From Planctomycetota bacterium (GTDB lineage Bacteria; Planctomycetota; Planctomycetia; Pirellulales; UBA1268), in the NCBI GenBank assembly GCA_003669255.1, contig QWPO01000065.1:1-12383 (forward strand): a DNA stretch of 12,383 nucleotides, written 5' to 3'. Below the pieces are notes generated by a model. The model was not told the DNA's origin. It did no database searches and saw nothing but the letters and a program-made list of their open reading frames with translations. Within the stretch, counting starts at the first letter, position 1, and every line of letters begins with the position of its first letter. Both the position numbers and the translations under genes were made by a program. Positions 1 through 5,137 of this stretch are shown here, in pieces.

Positions 1-122
1 GATGGGCACGGGCAGCCCCGAGCGATGCGGTAGAGCCAGCGTGCCCCCATCGCTCACGCGATTGGGCTTCCTGAGGTCGACGGTGTCGGCACGGACAGCC
101 CCGAGCCACACCGGGGACCGAC
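1..122. other. Non-coding stretch downstream of dnaA
   Basis: No convincing gene is seen between the window edge and the dnaA stop codon. The stretch holds a 19-bp imperfect direct repeat (described separately). It also holds two weak inverted repeats: an 8-bp pair at 20-27/48-55 with a 20-nt loop, and a CCCCG/CGGGG pair at 99-103/112-116 with an 8-nt loop. Either could help end dnaA transcription, but neither is followed by a T-run in the dnaA direction, so I do not call a terminator. The window edge hides whatever lies further downstream. Confidence 0.5.
5..106. repeat. 19-bp imperfect direct repeat pair
   Basis: Positions 5-23 and 88-106 carry the same 19 bases (GGCACGG, one variable base, CAGCCCCGAGC) with a single mismatch, G versus A, at the eighth position. 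The copies start 83 bp apart. They lie in the non-coding stretch just after dnaA. They may be copies of a dispersed intergenic element; with only two copies visible, function cannot be inferred. Confidence 0.6.
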
Positions 123-1664
123 TCAGCCGGCGCGGAGCACGTCCTCGACGCGGCGGATCGCCTCCTCGACGTCCCACGTGGCGTCGGCGAGGACCACCTG
201 TGATCCCTTCGCCACCCAATCTCCCACTGCCTTCTGGGCGGCGATCACGGTGGAATGGCTGCGACGGCCGAAGTACCCGCCGATCTCCGTCAGCGCTGCC
301 TGGGTGTGCTTCCTCGCCAGAAACATGGCGAGCATCCGCGGATGACTCGCCGACCGCGCCCGCCGCGCCGACTGCAGTGCGCCACTCTCGATGCCAAAAG
401 CCTTGCACACCGCCCGCTCGATGTCGGCGAGCCTGACGCTCCGGCCACTCGAGCGGACGAGGTCAGCCAGCGCCTCCTGCGCCATCTCGAGCGTCACCGG
501 CAGGCCCAGCATGTGGCTCGTGGCCTCGAGCCGGTTGATGGCACCGAGGAGTTCCCGCGCGTGCCGCGTCATCGACGTGGCCACATAGTGGAGCACGTCG
601 TCCGGCACGCCCAAGCCGCGCTTGTCGCAAACGGCGGCCACGATGCCTCGGCGGACGTCGTAGTCGGGGGGCAGCAGGCGGGCCATCATGCCGCCCCGCA
701 GCCGCGTCAGCAGATCAGCGCCGAGGTCGGGCAGGGCATCGAGTTCACGGTCGCAGGCGAAGATGACTTGCCGGCCCTGCCGGAGCACTGCATCAAGCGT
801 CTGCTGCAGTTCGAGAAGGGTCGCCTTCTTGCCAACGAAGAACTGCAGGTCGTCGATGACCAGCACATCGGCCGTCCGACAGGTGCGGCGAAATCCTGGG
901 AGGCCACCGCCGTGGAGCGACTGGAGAAAGGCTGTCGTGAACTGCTCGGCGGACAGGACGACCGCCGTGATGCCCGGATGCAACTCGCGGGCTCGGTCGC
1001 AGGCTGCCTCCAGCAGGTGTGTCTTTCCGACACCGCTCGGACCGTGGATCACCAGAGGCGACATCTCGCCGGGCCGAGCTGCGGCAAGTTCGACCCCCGC
1101 AAACGCCATTCGGTTGCTCGGGCCGACCACGAAGTCGCTGAGTCGAAGGGGTTGCCGGCGCGATGGGGCGACCGACGACGCCCCTGGTCGGGAAACCACA
1201 CGCAACTGCCGACTCACCGCCGCAGGGGCCGGCGTCACGGCGACCTCGCGGGCACGCCTGCCCCCCTTTGCCCGCTGGGCCGGTGGCTCACGACGGCCCT
1301 CAGGCAGGCCGTGTTCATGGCCCGCGTCGGCCTCAGGGGCACCAGCAGGCTCCACGGGAACCGCCACCGCCTGCGACCGCCAGTGTGTTTCGGTGCCGGC
1401 ACCGCATATCTGCTGGACGGCCGCCTCAAAATCGCCCCGAAACGTCCGCCGCAGCCATTCGTGCGTAAACCCGCTCCCTGCAGCGAGCACCACCTGAACG
1501 GCGTCGCGGTTGGCGGCCGCCTCAACTGTGCAGGCGGCGTCACCAAACCAGACCGCAAAACGATCGTCGCCGATGCGTGTCCGAAAGGCATCCAGCACGC
1601 GTGCCGCAGACGCGGGAAATGCCGAAGAGCCGGCGGCCGCGACAACGTCGGATGCGTTCCCCAT
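123..1664 (-). CDS. dnaA: Chromosomal replication initiator protein DnaA
   Basis: This is the ATP-dependent initiator that binds DnaA boxes at oriC, opens the duplex and recruits the helicase; it acts in the cytoplasm. The 513-aa product has a domain I (about residues 20-88), a low-complexity linker, and an AAA+ core with Walker A GPSGVGKT (208-215), Walker B VLVIDD (267-272), sensor 1 around IFACDR (301-306), an LTRLRGG arginine-finger region (about 319-325) and a sensor 2 region RHARELLGAINRL (367-379). Domain IV carries the helix-turn-helix IGGYFGRRSHSTV (461-473). I chose the ATG at 1664 because AGGAAGG lies just upstream. An in-frame TTG at 1703 would add 13 residues, but it lies inside a leader hairpin. 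The HTH differs from the classical GGRDHTTV form; I recall this SHSTV form as usual in planctomycetes. It is transcribed divergently from a PDZ-protein gene. Confidence 0.94.
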   Translation of the reverse strand: MGNASDVVAAAGSSAFPASAARVLDAFRTRIGDDRFAVWFGDAACTVEAAANRDAVQVVLAAGSGFTHEWLRRTFRGDFEAAVQQICGAGTETHWRSQAVAVPVEPAGAPEADAGHEHGLPEGRREPPAQRAKGGRRAREVAVTPAPAAVSRQLRVVSRPGASSVAPSRRQPLRLSDFVVGPSNRMAFAGVELAAARPGEMSPLVIHGPSGVGKTHLLEAACDRARELHPGITAVVLSAEQFTTAFLQSLHGGGLPGFRRTCRTADVLVIDDLQFFVGKKATLLELQQTLDAVLRQGRQVIFACDRELDALPDLGADLLTRLRGGMMARLLPPDYDVRRGIVAAVCDKRGLGVPDDVLHYVATSMTRHARELLGAINRLEATSHMLGLPVTLEMAQEALADLVRSSGRSVRLADIERAVCKAFGIESGALQSARRARSASHPRMLAMFLARKHTQAALTEIGGYFGRRSHSTVIAAQKAVGDWVAKGSQVVLADATWDVEEAIRRVEDVLRAG

Positions 1665-1668
1665 GGAT

Positions 1669-1675
1669 CCTTCCT
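1669..1675 (-). promoter_or_regulatory. dnaA ribosome binding site
   Basis: On the minus strand AGGAAGG ends four bases before the ATG at 1664; the first AGGA lies seven bases before it. No comparable site precedes the upstream in-frame TTG at 1703, so this site decides the dnaA start. Confidence 0.7.
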
Positions 1676-1680
1676 GTGGC

Positions 1681-1700
1681 CCGAAGGCGTTGGCCTTCGG
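1681..1700 (-). promoter_or_regulatory. Perfect 8-bp hairpin in the dnaA leader
   Basis: CCGAAGGC (1681-1688) and GCCTTCGG (1693-1700) are perfect reverse complements separated by a 4-base loop. In the dnaA transcript the hairpin lies between about 17 and 36 bases upstream of the ATG, five bases before the Shine-Dalgarno. It could stabilise the leader or influence ribosome access. The structure is seen directly; a regulatory role is inference. Confidence 0.45.
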
Positions 1701-1759
1701 CAATAGTCATCCGTGCTGTTGCGAAACGGAAATCACTCCGAGACCCGCAACGCCGCGCG

Positions 1760-1787
1760 AGTATAGGAGTGCATGCTGTGCTGTCAA
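1760..1787 (-). promoter_or_regulatory. Predicted sigma-70 promoter of dnaA
   Basis: Read on the minus strand, a perfect TTGACA (-35, at 1787-1782) is followed after 16 bases by TATACT (-10, at 1765-1760). This is the best promoter match I see in the window. Transcription would begin near 1753, giving a leader of about 90 nt with the hairpin and Shine-Dalgarno inside it. The near-consensus boxes stand out in a GC-rich genome, which supports the call. Confidence 0.75.
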
Positions 1788-1799
1788 ACCATGACAGCA
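1779..1799. promoter_or_regulatory. Inverted repeat over the dnaA -35 box (candidate operator)
   Basis: TGCTGTCA (1779-1786) and TGACAGCA (1792-1799) form a perfect 8-bp inverted repeat with a 5-base spacer. One arm covers most of the -35 box, so a bound dimeric regulator would block RNA polymerase. The arms contain CTGT and ACAG separated by nine bases, one base longer than the Escherichia coli LexA box, so I do not assign it to LexA. The rest of the intergenic region up to 1998 shows no other clear structure. Confidence 0.45.
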
Positions 1800-1985
1800 T
1801 CGCGGCGAAACCAGCGCCGCGCTGCCCGCTCCATCACAGCCGTCTCACGAGCCCGGCGCTCCTCAGCAAGGTTCGACGCATACATCCGTGCATGGTGCAG
1901 AACTTGTGCACGACTCGCGACCGACTGTTCTGAACCACGCATTTTTGCGGCCGTAACCCAGGGTCGCGGAGTCCTCAGGACAACG

Positions 1986-1991
1986 TATACT
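1986..1991 (+). promoter_or_regulatory. Candidate -10 box close to the PDZ-protein start
   Basis: TATACT lies with its last base seven bases before the ATG at 1999. No good -35 box sits 16-18 bases upstream (that stretch reads roughly GGTCGCGG). If this -10 is used, transcription would start at or within a base or two of the ATG, so the mRNA would be leaderless or the real start would be further downstream. The GGGGA at 1992-1996 is only a weak Shine-Dalgarno. Confidence 0.35.
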
Positions 1992-1998
1992 GGGGACC

Positions 1999-3315
1999 AT
2001 GCAGGATGTTGGCGGTCCACTGAAAGGATTCGGGCTTTCCTCGCGGCATGATGCCGGCGTGGCCGCTGTTGTCGCGTCTATGCTTGTGCTGGTCGCCCAC
2101 GCGTGCCTCGCGGCCGACCCGCAACCAACTTCCCCGCCGCCAGCCGGATTTCAGCCCGGCGACATCTCAATCGGCGAGCCGATTGCCCTGCCCTTCGCTC
2201 AACCGGCCGCGACACCGCCAAGCGGAGTACAAGCCGCGGCACCGTCGGCCAGTGCCACGGCGGCGACGCCGGGGTGGCTGGGGATGTCCGTAGCCGAATC
2301 TGCCGCCCCCGGTCGCTGGACGATTGTGGAACTCGTGCCGGCGGGCCCTGCCGCCGGTGCCGGCATCGTCATGGGCGACGAACTTCGCGGCGTGAATGGG
2401 AGGCCTTTGGCCAGCGCCGACGACGTGTCTGAGGCATTCACGGCCATCACCACTGGGCAACGGGTGCGACTCAGCGTGGCCCGCGCCGATCGGGTAAGCG
2501 ACGTCGACGTCGTCGCGTTGCCTCGCCCCGTAACCGCAGCCGGCACGGCAACGACCACGATCACCGCCGCCACGAACGCTCCTCCGGCAACAGCCGTGAC
2601 TCCGACGCCGGGGAGCTCCACTGCCGATCGCGGCTGGCAGTCGTCCGCTGCTCCAGTGGGCGCGGCGGCCGTGCCCGCCCCCAACGGCGTGGCCACCGTT
2701 TCGGTGCTCACGAACCCGCCGCTCGCAGCGCCGCTCGCAGCGCCGCTCGCAGCGCCTGCCACAGCGATTGCAGGAGCCGCTTCGGTATCGTCTGCTGCCA
2801 CGCCTTCCGCGCGAGGCCGCACTGCCCTGGGCGTTCGGACGGTGCCAATCGACCGTGGCATCCAGGAACGGTTTCGCCTGCCGCAGCAGTCCGGTGCTTA
2901 CGTCATCGGCGTGGTCGGCGATCTGCCGGCCTCGAAGGCAGGCATCCCTCCGGGGAGTGTGATTGTCTCGCTCGCTGACCGCCCAGTACGGTCACCGCAG
3001 GAACTCACGCAACTTGTCGCCGCAGGTCCGACAAACCGGCCCCTGCCACTCCACTACGTGCTTCCGGGCGGAACGGAGAAACGGGCTGATGTCGTCCTGC
3101 AGTCGCTCGAACAGCCGCTTGAGCATGCCCTGATCGGCGAGCCCACACTCCAGCCTTCGGCGGCCCCGGTGCTCGAACAGAACCCCGAGTTCCGCACCAG
3201 CCGACGGCCGGAGTCGCAGGGGGGCGGCGAAGCTGGTGAACTCCGTCGCGAGGTGAGCCGGCTCCGTATGCTGCTCGAGGGCGTCGAGCAACGCCTCGAG
3301 CGAATCGGCCGCTGA
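1999..3315 (+). CDS. Secreted protein with two PDZ domains and no protease domain
   Basis: The 438-aa product has an N-terminal signal-like segment (about residues 20-39, ending HACLAAD, probable cleavage after LA or LAA), so it is probably exported or envelope-associated. A first PDZ domain spans about 92-174 (GWLGMSV, then PAGPAAGAGIVMGDELRGVNG, the usual carboxylate-loop and 'no greater than one turn from entry' pattern of HtrA-type PDZ domains). A Ala/Pro/Thr-rich linker (175-272) follows, with LAAP repeated three times (about 242-253). A second PDZ domain spans about 273-368 (ALGVRTV, DLPASKAGIPPGSVIVSLADRPV). The C-terminus (412-437) is a short heptad-like coiled coil. There is no trypsin-like catalytic domain or His-Asp-Ser triad, so this is a binding or adaptor protein, not a DegP/HtrA protease. 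It is divergent from dnaA and its stop lies six bases from the stop of the convergent acyltransferase gene. Start choice is uncertain; partner and function are unknown. Confidence 0.8.
   Translation: MQDVGGPLKGFGLSSRHDAGVAAVVASMLVLVAHACLAADPQPTSPPPAGFQPGDISIGEPIALPFAQPAATPPSGVQAAAPSASATAATPGWLGMSVAESAAPGRWTIVELVPAGPAAGAGIVMGDELRGVNGRPLASADDVSEAFTAITTGQRVRLSVARADRVSDVDVVALPRPVTAAGTATTTITAATNAPPATAVTPTPGSSTADRGWQSSAAPVGAAAVPAPNGVATVSVLTNPPLAAPLAAPLAAPATAIAGAASVSSAATPSARGRTALGVRTVPIDRGIQERFRLPQQSGAYVIGVVGDLPASKAGIPPGSVIVSLADRPVRSPQELTQLVAAGPTNRPLPLHYVLPGGTEKRADVVLQSLEQPLEHALIGEPTLQPSAAPVLEQNPEFRTSRRPESQGGGEAGELRREVSRLRMLLEGVEQRLERIGR
2721..2756 (+). repeat. 12-bp tandem repeat coding LAAP (three copies)
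   Basis: GCTCGCAGCGCC occurs three times in perfect tandem inside the linker between the two PDZ domains. The unit is a multiple of three, so copy-number change would keep frame and only lengthen or shorten the Ala/Pro linker. Perfect identity at the DNA level suggests recent slippage. Confidence 0.85.
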
Positions 3316-3321
3316 CCCCCT

Positions 3322-4143
3322 TCAGGCAGCTGGGCGATCGCGAGCCTCGTCGTCCGCGACGGTGAGGCCCACCCTCTCCAACTCGGCGTCGAGCTCCACG
3401 CCGGGATCCCCCTTGAGGGCGGCGGTTCGACGTGCGACCAATGAAGGCTCCTTGCGGACAGACCGCTGGTGCGGGCGGCGGGCACCGGAGGTCGCCCAGG
3501 CCTCGGCCTCGTCGGAGAGATGCGTGAGCAGACGTTCGATTCCGGCCCGATACCGCTCGATGCCGTCGCGGTCGAGGTCGGGCGGCACCGTAATCGCCCG
3601 GCTCACGACTCCGCGGGCACGCGAGAACGGCCGTGGGATCGCGAAGCGGTCCCAGGTGCCCACACGCTTGGGCCGATCGTAGCCCATGCCCATGACCACG
3701 ATCGGAATGCCGAGCGTGCTGGCGAGGAACACGCAGCCCGGCGCCAATCGTCGCCGCGGTCCACGCGGGCCATCGGGGGTGATCGTGAGGTTGCCCTCGG
3801 CGGCCCGCTCGGCCAACTCCCGGAGCGCCGCCGACCCGCCGTGAAACGTGCTGCCTCGAACCACGCCGAATCCCATCATCCGCGCCACGCGGTCGAGGAT
3901 GTTCGCGTCCCAGTGCCGAGACAGCAGCATCGAAATGTTGGAATGGCCGCGGAGATAGAGCGGCATCAGGATGTTCTCATGCCAGAACACGTAGATCTTC
4001 GCTCCGCGATACGCTGAGTTCACGGGATCGACGTCGGGATCGGCGAAGTCGACCTTGTAGTCGAGCGTACCCAACCAGTGACGGAGGACGGCCGTCGTGG
4101 CGAGGGCCCAACCGCCGATTGCGAACGAACTCTTGAGCTTCAC
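3322..4143 (-). CDS. DUF374-type lysophospholipid acyltransferase-like protein
   Basis: The product (273 aa from GTG 4143) matches the DUF374 branch of the LPLAT acyltransferase superfamily. This family transfers acyl chains to lipid or lipid A-like acceptors at the membrane. The family landmarks appear in order: FWH (53-55), SRHWDANIL with His77 and Asp79 as the probable catalytic pair, RGST (96-99), TPDGPRGPR (122-130) and WDRFAIPRPF (164-173). An N-terminal hydrophobic stretch may anchor it. After about residue 215 comes a charged tail rich in Arg and Glu that I do not recognise. I prefer GTG 4143 because GGGAAGGA lies eight bases upstream; the longer form from GTG 4188 would overlap the dapF stop. 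It follows dapF by 29 bases on the same strand. The substrate is not deducible; an acceptor in outer-membrane lipid synthesis is a reasonable inference. Confidence 0.85.
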   Translation of the reverse strand: MKLKSSFAIGGWALATTAVLRHWLGTLDYKVDFADPDVDPVNSAYRGAKIYVFWHENILMPLYLRGHSNISMLLSRHWDANILDRVARMMGFGVVRGSTFHGGSAALRELAERAAEGNLTITPDGPRGPRRRLAPGCVFLASTLGIPIVVMGMGYDRPKRVGTWDRFAIPRPFSRARGVVSRAITVPPDLDRDGIERYRAGIERLLTHLSDEAEAWATSGARRPHQRSVRKEPSLVARRTAALKGDPGVELDAELERVGLTVADDEARDRPAA

Positions 4144-4151
4144 GGTCGATG

Positions 4152-4159
4152 TCCTTCCC
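4152..4159 (-). promoter_or_regulatory. Ribosome binding site deciding the acyltransferase start
   Basis: On the minus strand GGGAAGGA sits eight bases before the GTG at 4143, ideal spacing. The alternative in-frame GTG at 4188 lies upstream of it, inside the dapF coding region, and I see no comparable site for it. Confidence 0.6.
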
Positions 4160-4172
4160 TGGACGCTGGCCT

Positions 4173-5042
4173 TCAGCCGCCCCACCACGTACCCTCGAAC
4201 ACCTCCTCCGCCGGTCCCGTCATGAAGACGTGGCCGCCAGGCTCCCAGGCGAGCTCCAGCCGGCCGCCGGGGAGATCGGCCGCGATCGTGCCGTCCGTGC
4301 GGCCGGTGAGCACGCCTGCCACGCAGACCGCCGACGCACCGGTGCCGCAGGCCATCGTGATGCCGCTGCCGCGCTCCCAGGTCCGCATCTTCACGTGGTC
4401 ACGGCCGCACACTTCGACGAAGTGCACGTTGACGCGCCGTGGAAAGCTTGCGTGCGTTTCGATCCGTGGCCCGACCATTTCGAGCGGCACGCGATCAACG
4501 TCGCGGCAGTAGAACACGACGTGTGGATTACCCATCGACACGCCGGTCATTCGCGGGTCGAGGCCGCAGTCGCGCCACCATGGCTCCTCGCCGCCGAGGG
4601 CGGTGCACGGAGCATCGATCACGCGGCCAGTGCCGCAGCCGGTCACCGGAATCGCGGCGGCGTCGAGCAGGGGCTCGCCCATGTCGACCCGCACCTGGGA
4701 GGTCCTCGGCCCGGTGCGAGCCACGTCGAGGGTGAGCACGCCACGGCCGGTTTCGATCGTCACCGGGCCGGCCGGAGCCCGACCGCGGGCGACCACCAGG
4801 TGGGCCACGCACCGAACGCCGTTGCCACACATCTCCGACTCGCTGCCATCGGCGTTGAACATCCGCATCCGGGCGGTGGCCACCCTCGAAGGCATCACCA
4901 ACACCAGCCCATCGCCCCCCACGCCGGTATGACGGTCGGCGATCACCGGCGCCAGCGCGGCGGGATCGGTGGGCGGCTGCTCGTCGAAGCAGTCGACGTA
5001 CACGTAATCATTGGCGGCACCGTGCATCTTGACGATCTTCAT
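4173..5042 (-). CDS. dapF: Diaminopimelate epimerase
   Basis: DapF interconverts LL- and meso-2,6-diaminopimelate in the cytoplasm. It supplies meso-DAP for peptidoglycan cross-links and, by decarboxylation, lysine. The 289-aa product is full length for the family. The N-terminal lobe starts MKIVKMHGAANDYVYVD and contains FNADGSESEMCGNGVRC with the first catalytic cysteine, Cys72. The C-terminal lobe has the SMGNPHVV motif (169-176), the WERGSG motif and the second catalytic cysteine in MACGTGASA, Cys232. Both cysteines of the two-base mechanism are present, so the enzyme should be active. The start is ATG 5042, preceded by AGAGGA seven bases upstream. It lies 95 bases after the AsmA-like gene and 29 bases before the acyltransferase gene, all on the same strand, which suggests co-transcription. 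A lysine/DAP pathway step in a planctomycete-like genome fits the presence of a DAP-type peptidoglycan. Confidence 0.96.
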   Translation of the reverse strand: MKIVKMHGAANDYVYVDCFDEQPPTDPAALAPVIADRHTGVGGDGLVLVMPSRVATARMRMFNADGSESEMCGNGVRCVAHLVVARGRAPAGPVTIETGRGVLTLDVARTGPRTSQVRVDMGEPLLDAAAIPVTGCGTGRVIDAPCTALGGEEPWWRDCGLDPRMTGVSMGNPHVVFYCRDVDRVPLEMVGPRIETHASFPRRVNVHFVEVCGRDHVKMRTWERGSGITMACGTGASAVCVAGVLTGRTDGTIAADLPGGRLELAWEPGGHVFMTGPAEEVFEGTWWGG

Positions 5043-5049
5043 CGGTCGA

Positions 5050-5055
5050 TCCTCT
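5050..5055 (-). promoter_or_regulatory. dapF ribosome binding site
   Basis: AGAGGA on the minus strand lies seven bases upstream of the dapF ATG at 5042 and confirms that start. Confidence 0.65.
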
Positions 5056-5110
5056 GGTCATCCCGGGCGAACAGCGGCGAGGCCGTCGTCGTCGCCCCAC
5101 TCTACCAGCC

Positions 5111-5127
5111 CGGGGCATCCCGCCCCG
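5111..5127 (-). other. Small GC hairpin between the AsmA-like gene and dapF
   Basis: CGGGGC (5111-5116) and GCCCCG (5122-5127) form a perfect 6-bp stem with a 5-base loop in the 95-base gap, 11 bases after the AsmA-like stop codon. There is no T-run after it on the minus strand. It could be a weak terminator, a processing site, or an mRNA end that separates expression of dapF from the large upstream gene. Confidence 0.35.
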
Positions 5128-5137
5128 TCCGCGCCGC

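Noticed and set aside
255..1706. Long plus-strand open frame opposite dnaA (483 codons)
   Set aside because: It is exactly antisense to a clearly real dnaA, its translation has no recognisable domain, and long antisense frames are expected in GC-rich DNA.
1781..1797. LexA-like CTGT-N9-ACAG
   Set aside because: The enterobacterial LexA box has eight bases between CTGT and ACAG. The spacing is off by one and the phylum's LexA motif is not known to me, so I kept it only as an unassigned inverted repeat.
1904..1912. DnaA-box-like TTGTGCACG in the dnaA-PDZ gap
   Set aside because: A single degenerate match with no cluster and no AT-rich unwinding region; it is not enough to call an origin, though this DnaA may have a different consensus.
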